Shown: positions 52,491 to 62,266 of the stretch, piece by piece
How positions within the stretch are numbered: position 1 is the stretch's first letter
Layout: each line of letters starts with the position of its first letter
NCBI GenBank assembly: GCA_023421075.1
Contig: JAEZUM010000019.1
Location: forward strand, 1 to 64,000
Source: Bacillota bacterium
Lineage (GTDB): Bacteria; Bacillota; Clostridia; Lachnospirales; Lachnospiraceae
Direction of reading: 5' to 3'
Length of the DNA stretch: 64,000 bases
The notes under the pieces: generated by a model
What the model saw: only the letters and a program-made list of their open reading frames with translations
Database searches by the model: none
What the model was told of the DNA's origin: nothing
Translations under genes and position numbers: made by a program

Positions 52491-52581
52491 GCTGTTGCAA
52501 AATGTTATATAGATCGAAAGGTAAGAAAAACATGTATCCCTCACCTTCAGACTACTATAACGATTTGCAACAGCCCTTTTT
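52491..52581 (+). terminator. Long terminator hairpin after transporter 1
   Basis: GCTGTTGCAAA (52491-52501) pairs with TTTGCAACAGC (52564-52574). Inner segments continue the pairing with bulges, and TTTTT follows at 52577-52581. Confidence 0.8.
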
Positions 52582-52637
52582 ACAAAGAATAAAGAATGCA
52601 GCGCTGATTACAAAGAAGCTGCAGTAGGGAGGTTAGT

Positions 52638-53054
52638 ATGACTTTAGAGGCGGAAATGATATTAAAGCTCTATGTTCAATGTGAGAGTACGATGGAGGTG
52701 CGTAATGACGGAGCCGGCTATCTTAGAGTAATCCCGATTGTTGGCGGAACTTTTGAGGGAGTGATACGCGGTGAGGTCGTATCCGGCGGTGCAGACTGGA
52801 ATACCACGCGGGATAATGGAGTGGCACATGTATTTGCGAAATATCTTTTGAAGACGGAGGACGGGGAATACATTGCCATTGAAAATGAAGGCAAAATCCG
52901 ATTCGAAGAACAAAGCAATATTAAAACCACCCCGAGCTTCCAGACCGATACAGCCGGAAAATATGCCTGGTTGAACTCCGGTGTCTATGTTGGATCCCTC
53001 GAAGCCGGCAAGAAAGAAAATCAAGTAGAGATTACGATCTATAAGCTGAGCTAA
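52638..53054 (+). CDS. DUF3237 protein
   Basis: A 138-residue soluble protein of the DUF3237 (UPF0311) family, function unknown. Visible family features: GGTFEGVIRGEVVSGGADWN and NSGVYVGSLE near the C-terminus. GGGAGG precedes the ATG. It starts a small unit with the Nif3-like and esterase genes located between two sugar transporters, suggesting work on imported sugars or their substituents, by context only. Confidence 0.85.
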   Translation: MTLEAEMILKLYVQCESTMEVRNDGAGYLRVIPIVGGTFEGVIRGEVVSGGADWNTTRDNGVAHVFAKYLLKTEDGEYIAIENEGKIRFEEQSNIKTTPSFQTDTAGKYAWLNSGVYVGSLEAGKKENQVEITIYKLS

Positions 53055-53085
53055 GAAGCACTCTGATCGTGAAAGGAGAAATGAC

Positions 53086-53910
53086 ATGACAGTCCGTGAA
53101 GTAATCGATGGTATTATTAAGAAAACAGGAGTAGAGCCTCTGCCCCATGATAAGACCTGTGATCATCTGATGACAGGTAGCTACGACATGGTGGTCACGA
53201 AAATTGCATCTACCTTTATGGCAACGGTGGACGTGATACGGGAAGCGATCAACATTGGAGCCAACTTGATTATAACCCACGAGCCTACCTGGTTTACCGG
53301 AAGAGATGGAACCGAGTGGCTTGAGAAGGATCCGGTGTATCTGGAGAAAAGAAGATTGATCGAGGAACATAACATCGCGATCTGGCGCTTCCATGACCAC
53401 ATGCATATGGGTAGGGAGGACGGCATTTACCGAGGCTTTGATCTGGAATTTGGATGGGCTTCTTATAGGATGGAGGTTCCTGGTGAGTTGGGACATTTCG
53501 GTGCTTGTTATCAGCTACCTGTGACAACCCTTGAGGAATTATGCATGTTTTTCAAAGAAAAATTAGGTATGCAGGTAGTTCAGATTGTAGGTGATCCCAA
53601 GATGAAGGTGGAACGGGTCAGTGTTCTTGTCGGTGGTGGCAGCCTGGGGCTGGGAGTGGAAGAGCTTCCCATGAAGCTGATGCATGAGAACCAACTGGAT
53701 CTTCTGATCTGCGGAGATATTACCGAGTGGACCATCAGTGCTTATGTCAGGGATGCAGCAGCCATGGGAATGAATAAAGGGATGCTGGTTCTGGGACATG
53801 AGCGCAGTGAAGAGTGGGGTATGAAGCACTTGGGTAGCTGGATGCAGGATATCACAGGGGATATCGAGGTTCATTTTATCGACGCGGGGGAACCTTTCCA
53901 ATATTTATAA
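53086..53910 (+). CDS. Nif3-like protein (dinuclear metal centre)
   Basis: A 274-residue protein resembling the Nif3/DUF34 family, which binds two metal ions in a toroidal oligomer and has been linked to GTP cyclohydrolase-like or stress roles. Metal-ligand motifs can be picked out: ANLIITHEPTWFTG near 65-78, WRFHDHMHMG near 103-112, and VLGHERSEEWG near 232-243. It is shorter and more divergent than standard Nif3 (about 370). AAAGGAG precedes the ATG. Its gene follows DUF3237 by 31 bases. Confidence 0.75.
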   Translation: MTVREVIDGIIKKTGVEPLPHDKTCDHLMTGSYDMVVTKIASTFMATVDVIREAINIGANLIITHEPTWFTGRDGTEWLEKDPVYLEKRRLIEEHNIAIWRFHDHMHMGREDGIYRGFDLEFGWASYRMEVPGELGHFGACYQLPVTTLEELCMFFKEKLGMQVVQIVGDPKMKVERVSVLVGGGSLGLGVEELPMKLMHENQLDLLICGDITEWTISAYVRDAAAMGMNKGMLVLGHERSEEWGMKHLGSWMQDITGDIEVHFIDAGEPFQYL

Positions 53911-53990
53911 ACTGTGATAAACTGAAATGGAATGGTCGATACACTTAAAAAGGATATGAAATACAGATTATTTAGAGAGGGAGAGATAAC

Positions 53991-54785
53991 ATGGCACTAT
54001 TTCAAGTAGATTTTTATTCGAAGGCACTATCGAAGACAACCTGTTTTCAAGTTATATTACCGAATGATGTTCCTCCGGAGATGACAGCAGAGAACGAAAA
54101 CTATAAACGAAGCATGAAAACCTTATATTTATTACATGGATATTCCGGCTCCAGTAAGGATTGGCTGACGGGTAGCTTAATACAGGAATTGGCTTCAAAA
54201 TATAATATGGCAGTCGTTATGCCCTCAGGGGATAACAGCTTCTATCTGGACGGTAAAGGAACCGGCAAGGCATATTGCCAGTTTGTCGGCAAGGAATTGG
54301 TCGAATATACAAGAAAAACCTTCAATTTATCCACGAATAAGGAGGATACCTTCATCAGCGGTCTATCCATGGGTGGTTTTGGTGCGATTCACACCGGACT
54401 CTATTTTCCGGAAACCTTTGGTAAGATTGTCGGTCTTTCCTCTGCGCTGATTATTCATAATATTGCGAACATTAAAGAAGATCATCAGGACTTCATCGCA
54501 GACTATTACTACTATGCGTCCACCTTTGGTGCGTTGGACCAGGTGATAGATAGTGTCAATAATCCGGAATATCTAATTCGTAAGCTGAAGGAGGAGAAGA
54601 AGGCAATTCCTCCGATCTATATGGCTTGCGGAACAGAAGATTTTCTGTTGGAGGAAAATAGAGCCTTTCATAAATTCTTAGAGGCGGAAGAGATCGATGT
54701 GACCTATATCGAAAGTCCCGGAATTCATAACTGGGAGTTCTGGAACAGGTATCTGGAGCCCTCAATTCAGTGGTTTTTGGCATAA
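53991..54785 (+). CDS. Esterase D-type alpha/beta hydrolase
   Basis: A 264-residue esterase of the tributyrin esterase / esterase D family (PF00756). The nucleophile elbow GLSMGGFGA (about 123-131) carries the catalytic Ser. ACGTEDFLLEENRAF holds the acid Asp and PGIHNWEFW the catalytic His. YLLHGYSGSSKDW near 45-57 is the oxyanion region. No signal peptide, so cytoplasmic; deacetylation of imported acetylated sugars is plausible from context. GAGAGGGAG precedes the ATG. Third gene of the unit. Confidence 0.9.
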   Translation: MALFQVDFYSKALSKTTCFQVILPNDVPPEMTAENENYKRSMKTLYLLHGYSGSSKDWLTGSLIQELASKYNMAVVMPSGDNSFYLDGKGTGKAYCQFVGKELVEYTRKTFNLSTNKEDTFISGLSMGGFGAIHTGLYFPETFGKIVGLSSALIIHNIANIKEDHQDFIADYYYYASTFGALDQVIDSVNNPEYLIRKLKEEKKAIPPIYMACGTEDFLLEENRAFHKFLEAEEIDVTYIESPGIHNWEFWNRYLEPSIQWFLA

Positions 54786-54848
54786 GGAATCTAGAAGCAA
54801 TACGATCTAAGAGAGAACCGTAAACGTAATAACGAATAAGGTAACATG

Positions 54849-54907
54849 TTAAAATCACCGCACAAGGAGGACTTCATTGGAATTCCCGCCTCATGCGGTG
54901 ATTTTAA
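54849..54907. terminator. Bidirectional terminator
   Basis: TTAAAATCACCGCA (54849-54862) and TGCGGTGATTTTAA (54894-54907) form a 14-bp perfect stem with a partly paired loop. It lies between the esterase and the convergent AraC-type regulator. Confidence 0.85.
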
Positions 54908-54932
54908 TACATCAGCATATAGTATCATACGT

Positions 54933-57212
54933 TTACTTGTTGTGTAGCTTTCTATAATCACCGGGGGTAATATTTACATATTTCTTAAAGAAGCGTTGGT
55001 AGCTCTGAACATTGTTATATCCGACCTTATCTGCGATCTCGTTTAAAGTTAAAAAGGTTGTAGCAAGATATGTCTTGCTTTTTTCAATGCGAACATTATT
55101 AAGGTAGTCCGTCAAGGTTACGCCGGTCTTAGCTCGGAAAATCTTACATAAATAAGAATAGCTAATATCCAACTGGTCTGCAACGTCGGTAATGTTCATA
55201 TCACGCATATAGTTCTCTTCCAGATACTTTTTAGCCAGTTCGCAGTAATTATTCTCTCTGGCATCGCTGCCTCCGTATTGTCTGCTTACAAACGTCAATA
55301 AATTGCGTATAAATTGAAGGATGTCAACTAAGGTCCTTTGATCATTTAATGATTGTAATAGATTGATATCAAGCAGCTTATTAAAATGGAATTCATGATC
55401 TAGCTCGAGTACGATTCGATTGCAGATATCCTTTGCCTGAGCTGCATTCTGAAGCTTTCTTAATTCCTCCTCTAGCTGAAGCAATATATTATCGATCTCA
55501 TATTCATTTTGAGTGACGATGCTCCGGATCAAGGTAGTGTTTACTCTCAACATCAGATTATAAATATCATCGTTATCTTTGACTTCCTTCAAGCATTCAG
55601 GGGTGATGATGTTATTCTTCCAGGAAAAGAAGTAAGCTGCTTCAACCAATTCCAAGCAAATATGAAATTGTGGGATGATATCCTCAACATTCAGAATGGG
55701 CCGACTGATTGCAAAATATGCATTGTTGTTGGTTAACTTTACTACGGTGTCAGATAATACCTTTCTTGTTTGGATTATACTTTCTGTTTCGTTTCCACGA
55801 TATAGCAGTGCTAAATTATCATTTTCTATCTTAGTCAGAACACCCTTCATGGAGGATTGCAGATAGGTGCGTAAGACCTCCTGGAGATTTAGTCGAAATA
55901 GCATTTCCTCTTCCACCGACAGCTTCATATCAGTAATATCAAGCTTTATAATCAGCATCTCGCATAGGCCGTTACCCTCACTATCAAAAAGATAGGGATG
56001 ATCCTGGATAAAATCGGACCGACACTGGCAGTGCTCGAGAAAACTACGGAAGTGGAAGGTCTTACTCATCTCATCAAATTGCTTCAAAGTAAGTATGGCA
56101 TTGGAATTAAAGGCATTCATCTCTGTAAATACATGCTTTAGCATATCAATCTCATCCGATACATTTTCCTTATGCAGATTTATGGTGTTATCTGCAATAT
56201 CGGAATATAGGGTATTAATGGGATGATACAGTCTTTTTGCCATATAGGCTGACATTATTAAAAGGAAGAACAGGACACCGATACATACTAGAAGAATATA
56301 TTTGCTCAAATACTCAGCTTCATGAGAAGCAGCATTCACTGGATATGAAGTAACACAAAGAATACCACATTCCAAATCCTTCATAAAATAGATTCGATCT
56401 TGAAATTCAACAAAAGATATGTCTTTTTCGATTAGCTTCGAATTCGTTCGTATAAGGATTGCAGGATCCGCATAATCACAGCTACCTTCCAAAAGCTCTC
56501 CTTCCGTAGACAGAAAGAAAAATTCCTCATTATTTTGATTAAGATCATAGGTTCCGGACACATCCGTAAAAAGTCGGTTCACACTAATATTACCGATCAA
56601 ATAAAAATCAGGTCTTCCCTTTATGACATAAGAGAGAACCAATCGATTATATTCACTATACAGAACGGTTTTGTTCTTAACGGACTCATTATTAAAGGCA
56701 TATCGAAGAGGTAGCTGCTGCACCTGATAACTATTTTTTGTATCTCTAAGCCACTGCGTGTCATAGAAGGAGTCGAATTCATATCGACCAGACATGGAAG
56801 TATAAATAGCTCCTGTGGTCTGATCATAAAAATAGACGGAGTGTAAAAGGTAGTATTTCTCGATCATTGACATCAGCCGGTTCGAGATGCTCCATAAATC
56901 AGTAATATAATTCTCAGAGAAGGTATAGGATGTATATTTCGGTTCCTGCTTTTCCACAGAAAGCTCGAGCTTTATGGTCTTTATTCTCTGTTTGATTCCG
57001 GATGCTACTTCATTCAACTCAATGGATTTTTGCTGATGAAATTTATGCTCCACCTGGTTCACGACCATACTATACCAGAAAATTCCCAAGATACAGACTG
57101 GGATTAAAACCAAGAGGATATTCGAGATTATTATTTTATACAAATAGCGCTGAAAACCCTTCCATTTTCGTTTCATAAGAAATTTTCCAAGCAACGATTT
57201 TTTATCTGACAT
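54933..57212 (-). CDS. Membrane-bound AraC-family regulator (YesS-like)
   Basis: A one-component sensor-regulator of 759 residues. Basic N-terminus, membrane segments at about 26-48 and 303-323, and an extracytoplasmic sensor of about 250 residues between them. A cytoplasmic linker (about 325-650) is followed by a C-terminal AraC domain with two helix-turn-helix units (ITDVADQLDISYSYLCKIFR and LNEIADKVGYNNVQSYQRFF). The layout matches YesS-type regulators of glycan uptake. It is divergent from transporter 2 and probably controls it. The ATG has a GGGGGAGAAGAA-type site upstream. Confidence 0.9.
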   Translation of the reverse strand: MSDKKSLLGKFLMKRKWKGFQRYLYKIIISNILLVLIPVCILGIFWYSMVVNQVEHKFHQQKSIELNEVASGIKQRIKTIKLELSVEKQEPKYTSYTFSENYITDLWSISNRLMSMIEKYYLLHSVYFYDQTTGAIYTSMSGRYEFDSFYDTQWLRDTKNSYQVQQLPLRYAFNNESVKNKTVLYSEYNRLVLSYVIKGRPDFYLIGNISVNRLFTDVSGTYDLNQNNEEFFFLSTEGELLEGSCDYADPAILIRTNSKLIEKDISFVEFQDRIYFMKDLECGILCVTSYPVNAASHEAEYLSKYILLVCIGVLFFLLIMSAYMAKRLYHPINTLYSDIADNTINLHKENVSDEIDMLKHVFTEMNAFNSNAILTLKQFDEMSKTFHFRSFLEHCQCRSDFIQDHPYLFDSEGNGLCEMLIIKLDITDMKLSVEEEMLFRLNLQEVLRTYLQSSMKGVLTKIENDNLALLYRGNETESIIQTRKVLSDTVVKLTNNNAYFAISRPILNVEDIIPQFHICLELVEAAYFFSWKNNIITPECLKEVKDNDDIYNLMLRVNTTLIRSIVTQNEYEIDNILLQLEEELRKLQNAAQAKDICNRIVLELDHEFHFNKLLDINLLQSLNDQRTLVDILQFIRNLLTFVSRQYGGSDARENNYCELAKKYLEENYMRDMNITDVADQLDISYSYLCKIFRAKTGVTLTDYLNNVRIEKSKTYLATTFLTLNEIADKVGYNNVQSYQRFFKKYVNITPGDYRKLHNK

Positions 57213-57473
57213 TCTTCTTCTCCCCCATCAGAGCAGTATTACGAATCGTATCTATCTGATTTCAATGATTACTCTTTGTGATTAGTATAGCATGCTACAA
57301 ATTGTATTTTCAAGTAAAGCGAGAATCCTACACTGGAATGATATATTTTGATAGTCCATGATAAATACTAATAGTCTTGAATTGATTCGTACTATTGAAC
57401 AATGGGAGGGATTATCCTAACATAGGTGTATCAGTTACATAGAGCACGCAATCATGTATATTTGGAGGTCACT
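57213..57473. other. Divergent control region of the AraC regulator and transporter 2
   Basis: About 260 bases. AATAGT and ACTATT, inverted around a 15-base spacer, lie near 57370-57397 and could be half-sites for the regulator. No clear consensus promoter could be assigned. Confidence 0.3.
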
Positions 57474-58427
57474 ATGAAAAAGACTCAGCTAGTAGGTCAA
57501 CAGACCAGAGCCGGTACTCAGAAGAAAACACTTGGATTTTATATCTGGAGAGATAAATGGCTTTATCTCATGTTATTACCTGTCCTTATCTATTATATCG
57601 TTTTTAAATATATTCCGATGTATGGGTTAGTAATTGCCTTTAAGGATTACAACGTTTTTAAGGGAATCAATGCAAGTGAATGGGTGGGGTTGGAGAATTT
57701 TCAGAAGGTATTTGCGTCAGCTCCCTTCTGGAAATCCACCAGGAATACCTTAACCTTGAATCTTACAACCCTATGTGTGAACTTTCCACTGACGATCATT
57801 GTTGCATTAATGTTAAATGAGGTACGCTCTGCTAGGTTTAAAAAGCTATCACAGTCTTTATTATATCTTCCTCATTTCATATCCTGGGTAGTTGTAGCCG
57901 GTATAGCAACCAATCTATTTTCGCAAACCAGCGGCAGTGTGAATAATATTTTGGTCAAATTCGGCTTTGAAGCAATTCCTTTTCTAAATGAAAATGGTTG
58001 GTGGATCTTTACCTATGTTATCGCAAATGTTTGGAAGGAAATCGGTTGGGGAACCATCATATATCTTGCAGCAATAACGGGAATTGATGAGTCCTTGTAT
58101 GAGGCGGCTTATATCGATGGGGCAACTAAGATGCAGCGTATCTTCTATATTACAATACCGATGATTAAATCAGTAATTATTGTTATGTTGATATTATCCA
58201 TTAGTAAAATGATGAGTATAGGACTGGATGCTCCTTTGCTGCTGGGGAATGCCAAGGTTATGGATGTATCGGAAGTAATTAGTACATATATTTACCGACT
58301 GGGTATAGTACAGGCAGAATATAGCTTATCCACGGTAATCGGGCTGTTTCAATCGGTGGTTAATATTATCATTCTCCTATTAGCAGATCGTTTTGCGAAG
58401 CTAATCGGCGAAGATGGTATTCTATAG
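57474..58427 (+). CDS. ABC transporter 2 permease, LplB-type
   Basis: First gene of the second sugar importer, 317 residues, six membrane segments. N-terminal YLMLLPVLIYYIVFKYIPMY and EAA loop EAAYIDGATKMQRIFYITIP are visible. ATG at 57474 follows TTGGAGG by 5 bases; a frame start 48 bases upstream lacks a site. Here the permeases precede the binding protein, the reverse of transporter 1. Confidence 0.92.
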   Translation: MKKTQLVGQQTRAGTQKKTLGFYIWRDKWLYLMLLPVLIYYIVFKYIPMYGLVIAFKDYNVFKGINASEWVGLENFQKVFASAPFWKSTRNTLTLNLTTLCVNFPLTIIVALMLNEVRSARFKKLSQSLLYLPHFISWVVVAGIATNLFSQTSGSVNNILVKFGFEAIPFLNENGWWIFTYVIANVWKEIGWGTIIYLAAITGIDESLYEAAYIDGATKMQRIFYITIPMIKSVIIVMLILSISKMMSIGLDAPLLLGNAKVMDVSEVISTYIYRLGIVQAEYSLSTVIGLFQSVVNIIILLLADRFAKLIGEDGIL

Positions 58428-58438
58428 GAGGGAAAGAA

Positions 58439-59329
58439 GTGCTTATGATTATGACGAAGAAAAATAAAACTAGGAATGCCTTTTCGATCGGGACTTTTCT
58501 GAATTATGCGCTACTTTCACTATTGGTTTTTATATGCTTTTATCCTTTTCTAAATGTTATTTCCTATTCCCTAAGCAGCAATCGGGCAGTATTATCAGGA
58601 AATGTTACCTTCTTCCCGATTGAGTTACAGCTGGATGCATATAAGGAAATCATACATCGAGGACAAATATGGGTGTCCATCAGAGTAACAGCGATCGTTA
58701 CACTTCTTGGCACCGGCTTAGGCTTACTTTTAACAATATTTGCAGCATACGCATTATCGAAAAAGAAGCTTAAGGGACGAGTATGGCTATCCGGTCTGAT
58801 CTTATTTACGATGTACTTTAACGGAGGTATTATTCCTACCTTTTTGGTAGTTCGAAATCTGGGCATGTATGATAAGCTGTCTGCTCTCTTCATACCAAGT
58901 GCAATCAGTGTATTTAATTTCATTGTTATGAGAACCTTTTTCAGACAGCTTCCGGAAAGCTTGGAGGAGGCAGCCTATCTGGACGGTGCGAGTGATATAA
59001 AGATACTCACAAAAATTGTACTTCCTTTATCGCTTCCCATTATTGCAACGATTGGACTTTTTTATGCAGTGACCTATTGGAATGATTACTTTAGTGCTCT
59101 ATTATACATACAGTCACCGGATAAGTTTTCTCTGCAGCTAAGACTTAGAAGCCTGCTTTTTGCGGAGGAATTAGGGGCAACCGGTGCAGAAGGACTTGGC
59201 CAGTCCGTTATGGCGGAATCATTAAAAATGGCGTGTATTATCGTTGGAACTGCTCCGATCCTTATCTTTTATCCATGGCTTCAAAAGTATTTTGTGAAGG
59301 GTGTTATGCTGGGCTCTGTAAAGGGTTAA
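58439..59329 (+). CDS. ABC transporter 2 permease, YtcP/LplC-type
   Basis: A 296-residue permease with six membrane segments, EAA loop EAAYLDGASDIKILTKIVLP and tail YFVKGVMLGSVKG. GTG at 58439 is the likely start (AGGAGG 7 bases upstream); ATGs at 58445 and 58451 are possible. Close relative in design of the 51592 gene. Confidence 0.92.
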   Translation: MLMIMTKKNKTRNAFSIGTFLNYALLSLLVFICFYPFLNVISYSLSSNRAVLSGNVTFFPIELQLDAYKEIIHRGQIWVSIRVTAIVTLLGTGLGLLLTIFAAYALSKKKLKGRVWLSGLILFTMYFNGGIIPTFLVVRNLGMYDKLSALFIPSAISVFNFIVMRTFFRQLPESLEEAAYLDGASDIKILTKIVLPLSLPIIATIGLFYAVTYWNDYFSALLYIQSPDKFSLQLRLRSLLFAEELGATGAEGLGQSVMAESLKMACIIVGTAPILIFYPWLQKYFVKGVMLGSVKG

Positions 59330-59382
59330 GAGACTGGCATTAGGATACACTGTAAAATTATTAAAAATAGGAGGAATTTGTT

Positions 59383-61071
59383 ATGAAAAAAATGAGACAG
59401 TTGCTTGCATTATTCTTAGTTCTGATCATAGCAGTTAGTATGATCGGTTGTGCTAAGAAAAAAGATGAAACTACAAGCAATAATACGGGGGTTGAAGCAA
59501 CAAAAGCTCCGGAAGCGACCAGCGAGCAGCCTACAGAGGCAGCACCGGAGGCCAGTGAGTTCCAGACAACCTTTGGTTCAAAGACCTTTGATGATGTTAC
59601 CATCACGGTAGAGGTATTTGACAGAAGTAATGCTCCGGAAGGCAGCACAGTAATTGACAACAAATGGGTTGATTATATCAACGAGAACATGAGTAAGGTT
59701 GGTATTAAGGTTGAATTTGTAGCAGTACCCAGATCAGAGGAGGTAAGTAAGGTTCAGCTTATGATGGCCTCCGGTACCGGTCCCGATCTCATGCTCTGCT
59801 ATACCGGCTCTATTGTAGAAAGCTTTTTTAACGATGGAGGTACCTACGACCTGGCACCCTACGTAGATGGAGCAGATCAGGCACAGAATCTGAAGGCATA
59901 CATTGGAGAAGAGTGCTTAAGCGTCGGACGTAATGCAAATAATGCGTTGTGGGCTATTCCGGCAAGACGTTCAGTTACAGCTTCTCAAAACCTTTTTATT
60001 CGTAAGGACTGGCTGGATGAATTAGGCCTGCAGATTCCTACTACGGTAGATGAGATGTATAACGTTATAAAAGCATTTAAGGAGAAGAACCCAGATGGAA
60101 GAGCGGATGTCATTGCTTCCAGCTTCTCTACCTGTAAAAAGTCCAGTGATATACTTGGCGTTATGGCTTATGCTTTTTCGAATAGCGTGGCTGATGAGAA
60201 AACCTTTAAAATCAATGCAGGTTCCCCGGCAGATATGATTTATAGCGATCCTGGCATCGGTGAGTACTTCAAATGGATAAATAAGCTTTATAATGAGGGA
60301 TTAATGGATCCCGAGTACTATGTGGGAAATGATCAGACCATGAAAGAAGACTTTGTAAATGGTAAGCTCGGAGTTTTTGAAATCAATGTAAATTATAATG
60401 TTGACAGTATGCGAGGAAGTCTGTTACAGACATTAAAGCAGAACGATCCGGATGCAGATATTGTTAGTATCCCTCCGCTTAAAAATGTAAATGATGGTCA
60501 GCAATATAACAATGGTTATCCGGTCAATGGAGCATTTGTCTTCGTTCCACAGACCTGCAAGAATGTAGAAGCGGCGGTTACATATCTTGACTGGCTTGCG
60601 ACGCAGGAGGGAGGCTTCACTCTGTTCCATGGAATGGAAGGAGAGCACTTTAACTATGATGCAGAAAAAACACCGGTCATTATCGATGCGGCCTACAATG
60701 CAACCGATAAGGATTGGACCAGACATGACTTGTTCTTAATTGGTAACCAGGGCTATTATAAGACACCGGAAGAATTTGCTAAGGCTACTTCCAAAGAAGC
60801 TCCCGGTTATGAGCAATATGTAATCGATAACTATAATAATGCTGCTACCGGTATTGTCAGAAACGATGCGACCTTTACAGCACCTACCTTTACCGAGAGG
60901 AATACAGAAATAAGCTTGATCCGTGATGAGTATTTTGTGAAGCTTGTCACCTGTAAACCGGAGGAATTTGATAACACTTTGGCAGAATTCAAGTCTAAGT
61001 TAAAAAATGCTGGTTATGATAATATAGTTCAAGAGAGAACAGATTATTATAATACTGTATTCGGTAAATAA
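59383..61071 (+). CDS. Sugar-binding lipoprotein of ABC transporter 2
   Basis: Extracellular binding protein of 562 residues. Signal peptide MRQLLALFLVLIIAVSMIGC with lipobox SMIGC, then a Thr/Glu/Ala-rich linker (about 28-60), then the mature solute-binding domain. The size fits oligosaccharide- or polysaccharide-fragment-binding proteins of the LplA type. Ligand unknown. ATAGGAGG precedes the ATG. No ATPase is encoded nearby. Confidence 0.9.
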   Translation: MKKMRQLLALFLVLIIAVSMIGCAKKKDETTSNNTGVEATKAPEATSEQPTEAAPEASEFQTTFGSKTFDDVTITVEVFDRSNAPEGSTVIDNKWVDYINENMSKVGIKVEFVAVPRSEEVSKVQLMMASGTGPDLMLCYTGSIVESFFNDGGTYDLAPYVDGADQAQNLKAYIGEECLSVGRNANNALWAIPARRSVTASQNLFIRKDWLDELGLQIPTTVDEMYNVIKAFKEKNPDGRADVIASSFSTCKKSSDILGVMAYAFSNSVADEKTFKINAGSPADMIYSDPGIGEYFKWINKLYNEGLMDPEYYVGNDQTMKEDFVNGKLGVFEINVNYNVDSMRGSLLQTLKQNDPDADIVSIPPLKNVNDGQQYNNGYPVNGAFVFVPQTCKNVEAAVTYLDWLATQEGGFTLFHGMEGEHFNYDAEKTPVIIDAAYNATDKDWTRHDLFLIGNQGYYKTPEEFAKATSKEAPGYEQYVIDNYNNAATGIVRNDATFTAPTFTERNTEISLIRDEYFVKLVTCKPEEFDNTLAEFKSKLKNAGYDNIVQERTDYYNTVFGK

Positions 61072-61106
61072 TTTGCATCACGAATTAATACGGATAGGTT
61101 AATGAT

Positions 61107-61140
61107 AACAGGGAGAACAATATGTTTTCCCTGTTCTTAT
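61107..61140 (+). terminator. Hairpin after transporter 2
   Basis: AACAGGGA (61107-61114) and TCCCTGTT (61128-61135) pair perfectly; inner bases extend the stem. Followed by CTTATTCTTA. It may partly terminate between the binding protein and the isomerase. Confidence 0.6.
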
Positions 61141-61199
61141 TCTTACGTATCTCGAAAAGCTGGTCCACACTTGCCTAAAAATAAACAAGGAGGAAGACA

Positions 61200-62042
61200 A
61201 TGTTAGTTAATACAAAGATCACCGGCTTTGCCGATGAAATCGATACAGACATTAATAAGCAAGTACAATTATTAGGTAAACTAGGAATAACATATTTGGA
61301 ATTTCGTAGTGCAAACGGAAAGAATGTTGCTGATTTTACCATAGAAGAGGCGAAAGAATTAAAGAAATATCTGACGGAGCATAAGATACAGGTATCTGCG
61401 ATCGGATCACCAATCGGCAAAATTAATATAACTGAGGATTTTGAAGCGCATTTTGAGGTATACAAAAGGGTAGTCGAAATTGCAAAAATCATGGAGACAC
61501 CCTTTATCCGTATGTTTAGCTTTTTTGTACCGGAAGGAGTCGCACCAGAGTTATACAATGAAGAGGTTTATTCAAGGATAGAGCGTTTGGTTGACTATGC
61601 AAAAGAACATAATGTCATTTTGCTTCATGAGAATGAAAAAGATATTTTCGGTGAAAAGATACAACAATGCGTAAACTTGATGGAGCGTTTTTATGGTGAT
61701 CATTTTAAGTGTACCTTTGATTTCGCTAATTTCGTTCAGGCAAAACAAGATACGCTGGAGGCATACGAACAGCTTCAATCGTACATAGAGTATATCCATA
61801 TTAAGGATGCAATTCTAGAGAACGGAAAGGTAGTACCTGCTGGGGAAGGGGATGGAAAATTAAGAGAAATTTTAAGAATGCTTGACCAAAGAGGTTATTC
61901 CGGGTTTTTAAGCCTTGAGCCACATTTATTCGAGTTTGATGGCTTAAAAAATTTAGAGAAAAATCCTGGAGATAGCTTATTGACGGATGGTGAAGCTGCA
62001 TTTATAGTAGCATATCAGGCTTTAATTAATATACTGGAATAA
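61200..62042 (+). CDS. Sugar phosphate isomerase/epimerase-like TIM-barrel protein
   Basis: A 280-residue xylose-isomerase-like (AP_endonuc_2) TIM barrel that probably rearranges a sugar brought in by transporter 2. Metal-site candidates along the barrel: LEFRSANGKN (Glu near 38), LLHENEKD (His and Glu near 141), TFDFANFVQ (Asp near 167), YIHIKDA and a late SLEPHLFEF Glu. AGGAGG precedes the ATG. Similar proteins act on hexuronates, inosose or ketoses; the exact reaction cannot be told. Confidence 0.85.
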   Translation: MLVNTKITGFADEIDTDINKQVQLLGKLGITYLEFRSANGKNVADFTIEEAKELKKYLTEHKIQVSAIGSPIGKINITEDFEAHFEVYKRVVEIAKIMETPFIRMFSFFVPEGVAPELYNEEVYSRIERLVDYAKEHNVILLHENEKDIFGEKIQQCVNLMERFYGDHFKCTFDFANFVQAKQDTLEAYEQLQSYIEYIHIKDAILENGKVVPAGEGDGKLREILRMLDQRGYSGFLSLEPHLFEFDGLKNLEKNPGDSLLTDGEAAFIVAYQALINILE

Positions 62043-62091
62043 TGCTGCTTCATGCTGTTGAGATAGTTCCTCTAGGTAATTAATTATCACA

Positions 62092-62150
62092 TTGTATTTC
62101 ATCCGAAAATCATATAAAATAGCTGTAACAAGTGAATGAAATCGATTCAC
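62092..62150 (+). promoter_or_regulatory. Putative mtn promoter with downstream palindromic operator
   Basis: TTGTAT (62092-62097), 17-bp spacer, TAAAAT (62115-62120). Just after the expected start, GTGAAT (62132-62137) and ATTCAC (62145-62150) form a palindrome whose core (ATGAAATCGATTCAC) is one base off the CcpA cre consensus. Confidence 0.45.
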
Positions 62151-62266
62151 AAGGTAAGAGCGAGGAAGTTTGTACAGTAATACTCCCTCCTTGTTCTTAT
62201 GTTATTTCGAATAAACTTTAATACAGCTGGTAGTGATAGGTGACTGGTACGGATAGGAGAGATACA

